64,000 nt of DNA, taken from Glaciimonas soli (GTDB lineage: Bacteria; Pseudomonadota; Gammaproteobacteria; Burkholderiales; Burkholderiaceae_D). The DNA is taken from NCBI RefSeq assembly GCF_009497155.1, contig NZ_WINI01000001.1, forward strand, positions 620,001-684,000, written 5' to 3'. Positions 25,527-35,285 of the stretch are shown here, piece by piece. The translations under genes were made by a program, and so were the position numbers. Below the pieces are notes generated by a model that worked only from the letters and a program-made list of their open reading frames with translations, did no database searches and had not been told where the DNA came from. How positions within the stretch are numbered: the first letter of the stretch is position 1; each line of letters opens with the position of its first letter.

Positions 25527-26543
25527 TTAATTAAATTGCTTGAGGAAGCGTAGATCGCCTTCGTAAAACAAGCGCAAATCGTTAATACCATAACGCAGCA
25601 TCGTCAGACGTTCCAAACCGGAACCAAAAGCGAAGCCGATGAACTGTTCAGGATCCAAGCCCATATTACGCACCACGTTAGGGTGCACCTGACCAGCACC
25701 GGACACTTCCAGCCAGCGTCCTTTTAGCGGACCGCTGCCAAAAGCGATATCGATCTCAGCTGACGGCTCAGTAAATGGGAAATAAGATGGGCGGAAACGC
25801 ACTTGCAAATCGTCTGTCTCAAAGAAAGCTTTGACGAAGTTCAGGTACACGCCTTTCAGATCGGCAAAACTGATATCTTCGCCAATCCACAAACCTTCAA
25901 CCTGATGAAACATCGGCGAATGCGTAGCATCGCTATCGACGCGATAAGTACGACCTGGCGCGATGACCTTGATCGGTGGCTTGTTCATGCGGGCATAACG
26001 TACTTGCATCGGGCTGGTATGCGTACGCAGCAATAGCTGCTTGCCGTCAGAGTCTTTGCCATCAATGTAAAAAGTGTCTTGCATTGACCGTGCAGGATGA
26101 TTTTCCGGACTGTTCAATGCCGTAAAGTTGGTCCAGTCATTTTCAATTTCCGGGCCGTCTGCCACATCAAAACCGATGGAGCGGAAAATCTCCTCAACGC
26201 GTTGCCAGGTGCGCATCACGGGGTGAATACCGCCAACACCGCGTCCACGGCCGGGCAACGTGACGTCGATCGCTTCAGCATTTAAGCGCTCTTCCATTTG
26301 CGCGTTAGCCAAAGCATCACGGCGTGCCGTCAGTGCGTTCTCAATCTGTTGTTTGGCAACGTTGATGACCGCGCCTTGCGTTTTACGCTGTTCCGGATCT
26401 AACTTGCCGAGCGCTTTCATTTGCTCGGTGATTTGACCGGTTTTGCCTAGATATTTGGCTTTTGCATTTTCCAGTGCTGCTGCATCCGGCGCCTCTGCAA
26501 AATCGGTTTGTGCTTGAATTACTAATTGTTCTAAGGAGTTCAT
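25527..26543 (-). CDS. pheS: Phenylalanyl-tRNA synthetase alpha subunit
   Basis: 338 residues. An N-terminal coiled coil (1-85) contacts tRNA. The class II catalytic core has motif 2 ([22 protein letters not shown]) and motif 3 ([15 protein letters not shown]). The phenylalanine-pocket segment [12 protein letters not shown] is present. It activates Phe and charges tRNA(Phe) with PheT. It lies 196 bp after rplT, with a strong hairpin in the gap but no Phe-rich leader peptide that I could find. Confidence 0.97.
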   Translation of the reverse strand: MNSLEQLVIQAQTDFAEAPDAAALENAKAKYLGKTGQITEQMKALGKLDPEQRKTQGAVINVAKQQIENALTARRDALANAQMEERLNAEAIDVTLPGRGRGVGGIHPVMRTWQRVEEIFRSIGFDVADGPEIENDWTNFTALNSPENHPARSMQDTFYIDGKDSDGKQLLLRTHTSPMQVRYARMNKPPIKVIAPGRTYRVDSDATHSPMFHQVEGLWIGEDISFADLKGVYLNFVKAFFETDDLQVRFRPSYFPFTEPSAEIDIAFGSGPLKGRWLEVSGAGQVHPNVVRNMGLDPEQFIGFAFGSGLERLTMLRYGINDLRLFYEGDLRFLKQFN

Positions 26544-26656
26544 ACAGTGTCTTCTGCCTCTCGGAAACTGATTCGATTTTCAAAGCACATTTATATTAAT
26601 AAATAACCGCGCTTTAGAAATAGAACAAGGGAATAAAAATTGCTCTTGAAAACACA

Positions 26657-26688
26657 AGCGGGGCAAAGGTGTTGACCTCAGCCCCGCT
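26657..26688 (-). terminator. GC-rich hairpin between rplT and pheS
   Basis: A perfect 8-bp stem, AGCGGGGC (26657-26664) and GCCCCGCT (26681-26688), with a 16-nt loop. On the minus strand it is followed by TGTGTTTTC, a weak T-rich tail. It could be a leaky terminator lowering pheST relative to ribosomal protein output, or an attenuator. Confidence 0.5.
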
Positions 26689-26739
26689 AGAGATTGCCAG
26701 CATAATTCACACCGGCAAAACTACATAATTAAATAATAA

Positions 26740-27099
26740 TTACGCAGCGATTTTGGCTTTGACTTGATTGACAATCGCAGCAAACGCTGGCTTGTCCATC
26801 ACTGCCATATCGGCCAGAACTTTACGATCCAGTTCGATTGAAGCGCGCTTCAAACCGTTCATGAATACGCTGTATGTAACGCCATGCTCACGTGAAGCGG
26901 CGTTGATACGGGCGATCCACAATGCACGGAATACGCGTTTCTTGTTACGACGATCACGGTAAGCGTATTGACCAGCGCGCATAACTGCTTGCTTGGCAAC
27001 ACGATAAACCTTACTGCGGCGGCCGCGGTAACCCTTAGCAAGGGCAAGAACTTTTTTATGACGGGCACGAGCTGTAACCCCACGTTTTACTCTAGGCAT
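26740..27099 (-). CDS. rplT: 50S ribosomal protein L20
   Basis: 119 residues of the highly basic L20 family, starting [17 protein letters not shown], with [13 protein letters not shown] and [11 protein letters not shown] in the 23S-rRNA-binding N-terminal half. L20 is needed for early 50S assembly, and in E. coli it represses the rpmI-rplT mRNA. It lies 23 bp after rpmI. Confidence 0.98.
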   Translation of the reverse strand: MPRVKRGVTARARHKKVLALAKGYRGRRSKVYRVAKQAVMRAGQYAYRDRRNKKRVFRALWIARINAASREHGVTYSVFMNGLKRASIELDRKVLADMAVMDKPAFAAIVNQVKAKIAA

Positions 27100-27122
27100 A
27101 ATAACTCCTTAATAGTGTGAGG

Positions 27123-27320
27123 TTAAGCGGTTGGCATCATGCGGGTAACGGAAGCCATGTTTGTATCATGGACACCGACGGAACCGCGCAACTGACGTTT
27201 GTTCTTGGTAGTTTTCTTAGTCAAGATGTGACGTTTGAACGCTTGACCGCGTTTAACAGTACCACCCGGACGGACACGAAAGCGCTTTTTAGCACTGCTT
27301 TTCGTTTTCATTTTTGGCAT
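27123..27320 (-). CDS. rpmI: 50S ribosomal protein L35
   Basis: 65 residues from [14 protein letters not shown], with the family's [18 protein letters not shown] centre. The start at 27320 is the family start; an in-frame ATG at 27329 would add three residues. It is part of the infC-rpmI-rplT ribosomal unit. Confidence 0.97.
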   Translation of the reverse strand: MPKMKTKSSAKKRFRVRPGGTVKRGQAFKRHILTKKTTKNKRQLRGSVGVHDTNMASVTRMMPTA

Positions 27321-27362
27321 AACATTCACTGTCTTTTATGACAGTCCTCTTTTAACATGATT

Positions 27363-27398
27363 GCAGGTGGCAACAATTCGCTGCACTTGGATGCCTGC
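27363..27398 (-). promoter_or_regulatory. Structured segment in rpmI leader
   Basis: The 202-nt infC-rpmI gap contains an outer stem GCAGG/CCTGC (27363-27367 and 27394-27398) with an inner stem (about GTGCAGC pairing with GTTGCCAC, one bulge). A second small hairpin CGGTA-TGCATA-TACCG lies nearer infC. In E. coli L20 binds an RNA structure upstream of rpmI. This could be the equivalent control site, but similarity was not tested. Confidence 0.4.
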
Positions 27399-27522
27399 TC
27401 TCACTTGTTTAAACCCAATGACTTTGTTCCGTCATCAGATTTCGCAACAGAACGGTATATGCATACCGAACTGACGCTTTTTGGATAACTTGATTGAATT
27501 CTCTTTCAAGCCATCACAAAAT

Positions 27523-28047
27523 TTATTTCTTCTTCTTAGGACCTAGCATCATCACCATCTGACGACCTTCCATTTTTGGCCACTGCTCAACTTGGCCAAA
27601 TGGTTCCAGATCAGCTTTCAGACGTTCTAGCATACGCATACCAATTTCTTGGTGAGCCATTTCACGACCGCGGAAGCGTAGTGTGATTTTGGTTTTGTCG
27701 CCATCTTCCAGAAACTTAGTCAAATTACGCAATTTGATGTTGTAATCGCCATCATCAGTGCCGGGACGGAATTTAACTTCCTTCACCACAACCACTTTTT
27801 GCTTCAGTTTGACTTCGTGCGCTTTCTTCTGCTCTTGGTATTTAAACTTACCATAATCCATCAGACGCGCTACCGGAGGCACCGCATTTGGCGCGATCTC
27901 CACCAGATCAACGTTCGCTTCTTCTGCTAAACGCAGGGCTTCTGCCGAAGAGACGATACCGAGTGGTTCGTTATCTACTCCGCTTAAACGCAATTCTGGC
28001 GCAGTAACTTCACCATTGATGCGATGTTGTGATTTGTCCGTAGCTAT
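27523..28047 (-). CDS. infC: Translation initiation factor IF-3 (AUA start codon)
   Basis: 174 residues when started at the ATA at 28047, which follows AAAGGAA by about 7 nt and gives the family N-terminus [25 protein letters not shown] at 27993 would remove 18 conserved residues, and no in-frame ATG or GTG exists. The N domain (to about 85; [35 protein letters not shown]), linker helix and C domain ([31 protein letters not shown]) are complete. IF-3 binds 30S and rejects non-canonical starts. Its own rare start codon is the basis of autoregulation in E. coli (AUU there). Confidence 0.95.
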   Translation of the reverse strand: MATDKSQHRINGEVTAPELRLSGVDNEPLGIVSSAEALRLAEEANVDLVEIAPNAVPPVARLMDYGKFKYQEQKKAHEVKLKQKVVVVKEVKFRPGTDDGDYNIKLRNLTKFLEDGDKTKITLRFRGREMAHQEIGMRMLERLKADLEPFGQVEQWPKMEGRQMVMMLGPKKKK

Positions 28048-28117
28048 TGCAATTTCCTTTAAAAATCAAATGAATAAGCCGTGCTCCCACGCTGCGAGCC
28101 CCGTTAGGAGAACTCGC

Positions 28118-30025
28118 TTAGGCTTTGGTTTCAATCTCAGTTTTGAGACGCTCAACCAGTACATCAATCGGCATGACACCCAGATCGACGTTGCCTCGCG
28201 CACGCACGGCCACTGTATTTGCATCACGCTCTTTATCACCTACGACAAGGATATAAGGCGGTTTCTGCAAAGAATGCTGGCGTATTTTATAGGTAATCTT
28301 CTCATTACGCAAATCAGACTCTACTCTAAACCCTTGTTTTTTCAGTGTTTGTACAACATTTTGCACATATTCGGCTTGCGATTCGGAAATATTCAAAACG
28401 ACAACTTGCACTGGCGCCAGCCACAATGGCATCGCACCAGCATGATTTTCTATCAACATACCGATAAAGCGCTCCAATGAACCCACAATCGCGCGATGCA
28501 ACATCACCGGCACTTTGCGGCCATTGTCTTCAGTGACATATTCCGCACCTAAACGCCCTGGCATCGAGAAATCAACCTGCATCGTGCCGCATTGCCAAGA
28601 ACGCCCAATCGAATCCTTCAGGTGGTATTCAATTTTCGGGCCGTAAAATGCGCCCTCACCTGGCAACTCTTCCCATTCAGTACCTGAAGCACGAATCGCT
28701 TCGCGCAGTGCATTTTCGGCCTTATCCCAGACCGCATCTTCACCAACCCGTTTTTCAGGACGCAAAGCCAGTTTGACGGCGATATCAGTAAAACCGAATT
28801 TAGAGTACACATCGCGCACGACTTTATCGAAAGCCGCGACCTCATCTTGCACTTGTTCTTCTGTGCAGAAAATATGACCATCATCCTGCGTAAAGCCACG
28901 CACCCGCATCATGCCGTGCAAGGCGCCTGAAGGCTCATTACGATGACATTGGCCGAATTCGCCGAAGCGCAGCGGCAAATCACGATAACTATGCAAATTT
29001 GCATTGAAAATTTGTACATGACCCGGGCAATTCATCGGCTTCAACGCATAACTGCGATTTTCCGAATCGGTAGTGAACATATTGTCACGATAATTTTCCC
29101 AATGACCGGTCTTTTCCCACAAAGTACGATCGAGAATCTGCGGCGCTTTCACTTCCTGATAACCACTATCCTGATACACACGACGCATGTACTGCTCAAC
29201 TTGCTGCCATATAGTCCAGCCTTTTGGATGCCAGAAAATCATGCCAGGCGCTTCATCCTGAAAGTGGAATAAATCCAGCGCGCGACCTAGCTTGCGATGA
29301 TCGCGTTTTTCCGCCTCTTCCAGCATGTGCAGATAGGCCTCTTGCTCTTCCTTTTTAGCCCATGCAGTGCCGTATACGCGTTGCAACATTTCATTTTTAG
29401 CATCGCCGCGCCAATACGCACCTGCCAACTTCATCAGCTTGAATACTTTCAACTTGCCAGTTGATGGAACGTGTGGTCCGCGGCACAAATCAGTAAAAGC
29501 ACCCTCTGTGTACAAAGAAACATCTTGATCAGCGGGAATCGATTCAATAATCTCTGCTTTATACGCTTCACCGATAGATTTGAAATACGCGACCGCCTCA
29601 TCGCGCGGCAAAACTTTACGTGTTACCGGTTCATCTTTTTTCGCCAATTCGCCCATCTTCTTTTCAATCGCCACCAAGTCTTCTGGTGTGAACGGGCGTT
29701 TGTACGCAAAGTCGTAGTAGAAGCCATTTTCAATCACTGGCCCGATAGTTACTTGCGCATCAGGAAACAATTCTTTCACTGCATACGCCAACAAATGCGC
29801 AGTCGAATGGCGAATGACATCCAATCCCTCTGGATCTTTGTCAGTAATGATGGCCAGCTTAATATCGTGATCGATCAAATATGAAGTATCGACCACCACA
29901 CCGTCGACCTTACCTGCCAAAGCTGCTTTTGCCAGGCCTGCGCCAATAGAGGCTGCGACTTGCGCAACGGTCACTGGTGCTTCAAATTGACGCTGCGAAC
30001 CATCAGGAAGTTGAACTGAAATCAT
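28118..30025 (-). CDS. thrS: Threonyl-tRNA synthetase
   Basis: 635 residues, full length. In order: TGS domain (1-62), editing domain with HSTAHLL zinc/His motif (about 75-220), class II catalytic core with zinc ligands in MNCPGH, motif 2 ([15 protein letters not shown]) and motif 3 ([15 protein letters not shown]), and the anticodon domain (about 535-635). It charges tRNA(Thr). GGAG lies 8 nt before the ATG. It heads the thrS-infC-rpmI-rplT cluster, and its leader carries a Thr-codon leader peptide and a terminator, implying control by threonyl-tRNA supply. Confidence 0.97.
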   Translation of the reverse strand: MISVQLPDGSQRQFEAPVTVAQVAASIGAGLAKAALAGKVDGVVVDTSYLIDHDIKLAIITDKDPEGLDVIRHSTAHLLAYAVKELFPDAQVTIGPVIENGFYYDFAYKRPFTPEDLVAIEKKMGELAKKDEPVTRKVLPRDEAVAYFKSIGEAYKAEIIESIPADQDVSLYTEGAFTDLCRGPHVPSTGKLKVFKLMKLAGAYWRGDAKNEMLQRVYGTAWAKKEEQEAYLHMLEEAEKRDHRKLGRALDLFHFQDEAPGMIFWHPKGWTIWQQVEQYMRRVYQDSGYQEVKAPQILDRTLWEKTGHWENYRDNMFTTDSENRSYALKPMNCPGHVQIFNANLHSYRDLPLRFGEFGQCHRNEPSGALHGMMRVRGFTQDDGHIFCTEEQVQDEVAAFDKVVRDVYSKFGFTDIAVKLALRPEKRVGEDAVWDKAENALREAIRASGTEWEELPGEGAFYGPKIEYHLKDSIGRSWQCGTMQVDFSMPGRLGAEYVTEDNGRKVPVMLHRAIVGSLERFIGMLIENHAGAMPLWLAPVQVVVLNISESQAEYVQNVVQTLKKQGFRVESDLRNEKITYKIRQHSLQKPPYILVVGDKERDANTVAVRARGNVDLGVMPIDVLVERLKTEIETKA

Positions 30026-30110
30026 TTTTTAACTCCACGTAGCCACTAATTAATGGCTAGCTATAAATTGAAATGCAAAATTGGGAAGCGTTACAAAAAC
30101 GCAGACGAAA

Positions 30111-30141
30111 AAAAACGCGGGCTAGCCGCGCGTATTTTTCA
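30111..30141 (-). terminator. Rho-independent terminator in thrS leader (attenuator)
   Basis: On the minus strand the stem ACGCG-C-GG / CC-CGCGT (7 bp, one bulged C, loop CTAG) is followed directly by eight T residues. It lies about 85 nt before the thrS start and about 27 nt after the leader-peptide stop. Flanking A and T runs extend the stem and make it potentially bidirectional. Stopping transcription here would prevent thrS expression. An alternative fold pairing TGCGCG of the leader-peptide region with CGCGCG of the stem is possible and would free thrS. Confidence 0.78.
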
Positions 30142-30167
30142 AACTAATAAGATGAAAAAGACCTCGA

Positions 30168-30209
30168 CTAGTGTCGCGCACAGATTGTGGTGGTAGTTCG
30201 CGGTGTCAT
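30168..30209 (-). CDS. Putative thrS leader peptide MTPRTTTTICARH
   Basis: A 13-codon ORF from ATG at 30209 to TAG at 30168, with an AAAGG-type ribosome binding site about 10 nt upstream. Five of 13 codons are Thr, four of them consecutive (ACT ACC ACC ACA). It sits just upstream of a rho-independent terminator and thrS, like the leader peptides of amino-acid attenuators. Stalling on scarce Thr-tRNA would be expected to favour read-through into thrS. It was recognised by codon content and position. No homologue was searched. Confidence 0.75.
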   Translation of the reverse strand: MTPRTTTTICARH

Positions 30210-30424
30210 AACCAGGATGCCTTTCTCGCTCTTACAGATGATAGTTAACATTACTATAAACCTCTGTTGATGATACCAGAATTTTATAAGATGAACAGAA
30301 GTCGCCAGCAAAAATTTAAGAGAACTAGCCGCAATTCCGTCGGCCACTTTTCGAAGCAATTATAAATTCCTGTAGCGCACATTTGCCACATTTCTCATTT
30401 AGCAACATTGAAATAGATAGAATT

Positions 30425-30489
30425 GTGCTGACGCCCAGTGATGCTCGGCGATATGATCATCGCCTGAATGGCAAGTAGACTGTCAGCAC
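30425..30489. other. Unassigned structured element (possible RNA)
   Basis: A perfect 8-bp stem, GTGCTGAC (30425-30432) and GTCAGCAC (30482-30489), encloses a second 6-bp hairpin GGCGAT-ATGATC-ATCGCC (30447-30464) and possible GCC(C)A/TGGC pairing between them. It lies in the 472-bp gap between the efflux operon and thrS, upstream of the thrS leader. No open frame covers it and it does not resemble a tRNA. It could be a small RNA, an upstream mRNA structure or a repeat. The rest of the gap holds the thrS leader and repeat pair C. Confidence 0.45.
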
Positions 30490-30562
30490 TATCGCAAAAG
30501 CCGAATGCTCCCGAGACCTCCGACGGCGAGTAATATTAAATACAACCAATTAGAAAAAATGG

Positions 30563-30630
30563 CCGTCATCCTCGCGAACGCGGGGATCCAAATTGCGTAG
30601 CGTGGATTCCCGCATTCGCGGGAATGACGG
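30563..30630. repeat. Palindromic repeat pair, locus C
   Basis: Inverted units CCGTCATCCTCGCGAACGCG (unit 30563-30590) and TTCCCGCATTCGCGGGAATG (unit 30603-30630), 12 bp apart. They lie about 50 bp downstream of the last efflux gene on the minus strand, where the long hairpin could protect mRNA ends or slow read-through toward thrS. Confidence 0.82.
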
Positions 30631-30681
30631 GGGTGTTTTCAAAATGATCGTTTGATCTTACTTAATTTGACTCCTATATTT

Positions 30682-32175
30682 TCATGGAGCTGCGGTAGCG
30701 ACATGGTCAGGGCGATCAACACTCTGATTCCACCAACCACCACCTAATGCTTGAAACAACGCCACCGTATCGGCATACCGCGCCGCTTGTGCTTGCGCCA
30801 GATTAATCACTGTTTGCTGGTAAGTTTGTTGAGCCTGCAACAAAGTCTGCGGTGTGGTCGCACCCAGCTCTACAGAACGCTGTGCAATCGTCAAACTTTT
30901 CGCTGCAGCACGCTCTGCAACAGCCTGCGTTTGCAATGCGTCCGCATCGTATTGCAACGCACGCAAGCTATCGGCTACATTTTGAAACGCCTGAATTACC
31001 GTACTGCGATACTGTGCATCCGCCTGCTCTAACAATGCGACTGCCGCGCGTTTTTTATGCAATAACTCACCGCCAGCAAATAGCGGTTGTGTCAAACCAC
31101 CTGCTACACTCCACAACCCCGTACCGGAAGTAAATAAGCTTCCCAATGTTGCAGCGGCGCTGCCGATGTTGGCACTCAAGGTTAGTTGCGGCAACATATT
31201 CGCCGTTGCTACACCGACTGCTGCACTGGCAGCATGCAATTGCTCCTCGGCAGCACGAATATCAGGTCGCTGACGCACCAGATTTGATGGCAAGCTTACT
31301 GGCAACTGTTGCGGCAAATGCAATTGCGACAGCTCAAATTTCTCATCTAGCTCATCGCTGGGGAAACGCCCGGCCAAGGCCGTCAATAAATCGCGTTGCT
31401 GCGCCAGCGATTTTTGTAACGGTGGCAAAGTCGCCTTCGTTTGCGCCAACGCAGCCTCCTGTGCCAGCACATCGGCTTGCGCCACATCACCAAGCTTATA
31501 TTGACGTTGCAATATAACTAGCAATTTTTCCTGCGATGTAATGATTTTCCGCGTCGCTGAAATTTGCGCACGTAGCGCCGCTTCCTGCACCGCTGCCGCC
31601 GCCACGTTTGAAGTGAGCGTCAGATAAGCGGCCTCCAATTCCATCCGTTGCTGCGCGGCTTGCGCTTCCAACCCTTCAACCTGGCGACGATTCGCACCAA
31701 AGGCATCAAAGGTATACGCCACACTGACCTGCGCAGTCTGCAGATTGAATAGTGGCGGCGTTCCTGCTGCAACAGCGGTCGTCACTCTCTGACGACTTGG
31801 TGTCAGGCTGGCATTCACACTAGGATAGAACGCGCCATTTTGCACGGCAACCTGCTCTTGTGCAGCACGCAAAGCGGCTTTTGCTGCTTCCAGAGTAGGA
31901 CTGTTTTTAATCGCTTGTTCTATTACCGCATTCAATGGCGCAGATTCAAATAAAGTCCACCACTGTGCCGGAATATCTTTGCCTTCAACAAACTGCTGCG
32001 CCTCTCCGGCTTGCGTATCGGCTGCAGCAGTTTTAGTCACCAACGGTTCCTTGGTATAGCCCTGCACTGCTGGCGCATCCGGTTGTTTAAAATCGGGGCC
32101 GACGGCACAACCTGACAATGCGGACAATGCCAACACGACAGCAGCAACGAGTGGACGATGTTTTATTTTGTTCAT
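30682..32175 (-). CDS. Outer-membrane efflux lipoprotein, NodT/OprM type
   Basis: 497 residues. A lipoprotein signal peptide ends in LSGC (C23), then the NodT-family start AVGPDFKQPDAPAV. Two long alpha-helical repeats of the outer membrane factor fold follow, rich in Ala/Gln coiled coil (for example EALRAQISATRKIITSQEKLL), with LPSNLVRQRPDIRAAEEQL marking the second repeat. It is the trimeric exit duct of the tripartite pump encoded by the two genes upstream, 14 bp after the RND gene. Confidence 0.92.
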   Translation of the reverse strand: MNKIKHRPLVAAVVLALSALSGCAVGPDFKQPDAPAVQGYTKEPLVTKTAAADTQAGEAQQFVEGKDIPAQWWTLFESAPLNAVIEQAIKNSPTLEAAKAALRAAQEQVAVQNGAFYPSVNASLTPSRQRVTTAVAAGTPPLFNLQTAQVSVAYTFDAFGANRRQVEGLEAQAAQQRMELEAAYLTLTSNVAAAAVQEAALRAQISATRKIITSQEKLLVILQRQYKLGDVAQADVLAQEAALAQTKATLPPLQKSLAQQRDLLTALAGRFPSDELDEKFELSQLHLPQQLPVSLPSNLVRQRPDIRAAEEQLHAASAAVGVATANMLPQLTLSANIGSAAATLGSLFTSGTGLWSVAGGLTQPLFAGGELLHKKRAAVALLEQADAQYRSTVIQAFQNVADSLRALQYDADALQTQAVAERAAAKSLTIAQRSVELGATTPQTLLQAQQTYQQTVINLAQAQAARYADTVALFQALGGGWWNQSVDRPDHVATAAP

Positions 32176-32189
32176 TTTTCTATCCTCTC

Positions 32190-35100
32190 TTAACGACCAT
32201 CAACGGCTGCACTGGTGCCGCGACGGCTTTCTACCCATCGTTCTAGCGTGTAATAAAACGCCGGCAAAATAAATAAAGTCAGCAAAGTCGCCACCACCAA
32301 ACCACCTACCACCACTGTCGCCAAGCCGCGTTGCACATCAGTACCAACGCCGGTGGCCATCGCTGCTGGCAGCATGCCTAGGGAAGCGACGGTAGCGGTC
32401 ATTAACACCGGACGGAAACGTTCAAATGCGCCGGCCAGCACGGCTTCCCTCAACGGCGTTCCTTGAGTACGCACACGATTAATGTTCGACACCATGATGA
32501 TGCCGTTCTGTACAGCGACACCAAACAAGGCGATGAATCCGACCCCCGTAGCGACGTTGATGGTATTGCCAGTTACATGCAACGCAATTAACCCGCCTAA
32601 AGCGGCCAATGGCACCACACCCAAAATCAGCAATGCCTGCCGCAATTTGCCAAAACCGGCATAAAGAATCACCGCCATCAGCGCCAACACCAGACCAAAT
32701 ACCAACTCTAGGCGCGCTTGTGCTCTTTCCTGATTTTCGAATTGTCCCGCCCACTCCAGTCGATATTGATTTTTATCGAAATGCACTTTTTGCTCCACCT
32801 GCGCCTTGGCGTCTTTGTAGTACGACAGCAAATCTCTATCCGCATAATCCAAACTGATGGTTAACTGTCTGTGCGTACTTTCGTGCGCAATCGTGCTTTC
32901 TCCCGTGGTGGTATGAATATTCGCCACTTGTGATAGCGGGATCTGTGCCCCACCGGATGAGGTCAATAGTAAATTGCCCAATGCCTCGGGACTATTACGA
33001 GTATCCTTAGGAAAGCGCACTGTGATGTTATGCACGCGATCTGCTACGTACATCTGCGATATCGGCGCACCACCAATACCGTTCTGAATTAAATTGGCAA
33101 TATCGGCCACATTAATTCCCAACCGCGCAGCGGCAGCTCTGTCAATATCAATCGCTATCTGCGGCACCGGCGGTTCCTGGAATATGGCGGCATTGGCCGT
33201 GCCTTTTACGCCATGCAAAACATCCACAATCTGACCACCGATGCGGCGCAATTCTTTGAAATCATCGCCATAAATACGGATCACCAACGGGCTATGCGCA
33301 CCCCCGACAGCATCGTTGACACCATCGCTAATCGGTTGACTGATACCTATGGAAAAACCCGGCAATTGTTGCAGGCGTTTATTCAAGCGATGTACAAATT
33401 CGTCCTTGGTCTCACCATTCGCCCAAGTGTCATACGGCGTCAATCCAACAGGTACTTCGATATGTGATGGCGTCCATGGATCCGTACCGTCATCGCTACG
33501 CCCCATTTGCGTGATGGCATATGACACCTCTGGAAACGCCAATAAAGTGCGACGCAATTCACCTGCCATTTCGCTGCTTTTCTCCAAAGACAAACCCGAT
33601 GGCATTTGCACTTGCAGCCAAAGCGTTCCTTCATCCATATTCGGCATGAATTCATGCCCAATTGTCGAACCCAAAGCGATCACAGCCGCCAGTGCCACAC
33701 CGCCAATGCCGAACGAAATAACGGGGTTATTCAACAAAGCTGCTAAGGTTTTTCTATAACCTGCGGTCAGCCATTCCAATGGCTTGTTATGAAAAATCTT
33801 ACGTGGCTTACGCAATGCCATATAGGCTAAACCCGGTACCAACACCAGACTGGACAACAAGGCACCAATCAAGGCATAACTCACCGTCAGCGCAATCGGC
33901 GACAATAACTTTCCTTCAGCCCGTTCGAACGCAAATAGCGGCAAATAGGCGGCAATAATGATCAAGGTTGCAAAGAAAATCGGCCGTATTACTTCAGTGG
34001 TCGCATCACGCACATCGACTTCCGTCAACTCTTCGGTCGGCTTGGCTTCACGGCGCCGCAAGATCGCCTCCGTCACCACGATTGCACCGTCCACGATAAT
34101 CCCGAAGTCAATCGCGCCTAACGAGAATAAATTCGCCGGCATCTTGGTGATATACATCATGATGAACACAGCCACCAAAGCCAACGGTATCGTCACTGCC
34201 GCAACCAGGGCACTGCGTGGACTACCGAGAAACAGGATCAATACAATACAAACCAGACCGATACCCTCCATCACCGTGTGACTAACTTTCTGGACAGTCA
34301 AATCGATCATGTCGCTGCGATCAATGTAGGGCACTATCTTGACACCCATCGGTGTCAGGCGCTTCTGCAGTTCAGCCACTTTGGCATGCACATCCTTGAT
34401 CACCTCAGATGCATTTTGATACTTCAATAACTGGACAATACCTTCTATCGTATCGGGATTATTATTCTTGCCCAGAATGCCTTGACGCTCTTGATGACTG
34501 TATTGTAGTTTGCCGAGATCACGTACCAATACTGGTACGCCATTGACCTGCTTCACCACCACATTACCCAGATCAGTCAGGCTGCGCATCAAGCCTATAC
34601 CGCGTACGACATAGCCCTGTTCGCCACGCGAAATCCGACTGCCGCCTGCATTAGCATTATTGTTATTAATCGCCGTCGTCACATCCGCCAGCGCGACACC
34701 GTAATGTTGCAATTGTTTGGGGTCGACTTCCAGCTGATATTCCATCGTCATGCCACCGAAATTATTGACACCCGCAATACCAGGTACCTGCTGCAACTCC
34801 GGTATCACAATCCAACGCTGAATCTCGGACAACTCCATCAAATTTTTGGTATCTGATTCCAAGGTATAACGATAAATTTCGCCAGCAGGGCCTGTCACCG
34901 CATCCAGACTGGGAGTAATTCCAGCAGGCAGCGTTGCTTGCGTCATACGCTCTGTGACACGTTGACGTTCCCAATAGTCTTCAGCGCCATCTTTAAATGT
35001 CAGCGTAATCAGCGATAAGCCAAACGTGCTTGATGAGCGCATATGAACTAATCCCGGCGTGCCGCTTAATTGGCGCTCTAATGGAATAGTGATCTGCTGC

Positions 35101-35285
35101 TCGATTTCTTCAGCAGCCAAACCCGGGGCTTGCGTTGTCACTTGCGCCGTAACATCGGCCAATTCCGGATACGCTTCAACCGCCATCCGAGTCCAGGAGT
35201 AATAACCAAACAGTGCCACCAACACCGTCACCAAAATCACTGCATAACGCTTTTGCAGGCAGTAGCGGACAATATTGTTAATCAT
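32190..35285 (-). CDS. RND efflux transporter, HME (CzcA/CusA-like) family
   Basis: A 1031-residue inner-membrane proton antiporter with 12 transmembrane helices and two large periplasmic loops. The fourth helix carries DFGIIVDGAIVVTEA, the heavy-metal-efflux (HME) signature with the acidic proton-relay residues, rather than the GLVVDDAIVVVE of drug pumps. It would export a metal cation with the adaptor and outer-membrane partners. Methionine clusters diagnostic of Cu/Ag transport were not evident to me, so the metal is unresolved. Its start overlaps the adaptor gene by 8 bp. Confidence 0.92.
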   Translation of the reverse strand: MINNIVRYCLQKRYAVILVTVLVALFGYYSWTRMAVEAYPELADVTAQVTTQAPGLAAEEIEQQITIPLERQLSGTPGLVHMRSSSTFGLSLITLTFKDGAEDYWERQRVTERMTQATLPAGITPSLDAVTGPAGEIYRYTLESDTKNLMELSEIQRWIVIPELQQVPGIAGVNNFGGMTMEYQLEVDPKQLQHYGVALADVTTAINNNNANAGGSRISRGEQGYVVRGIGLMRSLTDLGNVVVKQVNGVPVLVRDLGKLQYSHQERQGILGKNNNPDTIEGIVQLLKYQNASEVIKDVHAKVAELQKRLTPMGVKIVPYIDRSDMIDLTVQKVSHTVMEGIGLVCIVLILFLGSPRSALVAAVTIPLALVAVFIMMYITKMPANLFSLGAIDFGIIVDGAIVVTEAILRRREAKPTEELTEVDVRDATTEVIRPIFFATLIIIAAYLPLFAFERAEGKLLSPIALTVSYALIGALLSSLVLVPGLAYMALRKPRKIFHNKPLEWLTAGYRKTLAALLNNPVISFGIGGVALAAVIALGSTIGHEFMPNMDEGTLWLQVQMPSGLSLEKSSEMAGELRRTLLAFPEVSYAITQMGRSDDGTDPWTPSHIEVPVGLTPYDTWANGETKDEFVHRLNKRLQQLPGFSIGISQPISDGVNDAVGGAHSPLVIRIYGDDFKELRRIGGQIVDVLHGVKGTANAAIFQEPPVPQIAIDIDRAAAARLGINVADIANLIQNGIGGAPISQMYVADRVHNITVRFPKDTRNSPEALGNLLLTSSGGAQIPLSQVANIHTTTGESTIAHESTHRQLTISLDYADRDLLSYYKDAKAQVEQKVHFDKNQYRLEWAGQFENQERAQARLELVFGLVLALMAVILYAGFGKLRQALLILGVVPLAALGGLIALHVTGNTINVATGVGFIALFGVAVQNGIIMVSNINRVRTQGTPLREAVLAGAFERFRPVLMTATVASLGMLPAAMATGVGTDVQRGLATVVVGGLVVATLLTLFILPAFYYTLERWVESRRGTSAAVDGR

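Noticed and set aside
26544-26739. A Phe-rich leader peptide for pheST attenuation as in E. coli
   Set aside because: I searched the rplT-pheS gap on the minus strand and found a GC-rich hairpin but no short ORF with a run of Phe codons.
30026-30360. A T-box riboswitch upstream of thrS
   Set aside because: No T-box core sequence is visible, T-boxes are largely a Gram-positive device, and the Thr-rich leader peptide explains the terminator better.
30361-30545. A tRNA gene in the gap upstream of thrS
   Set aside because: No T-loop (GGTTCRA) and acceptor stem combination could be assembled from the sequence.
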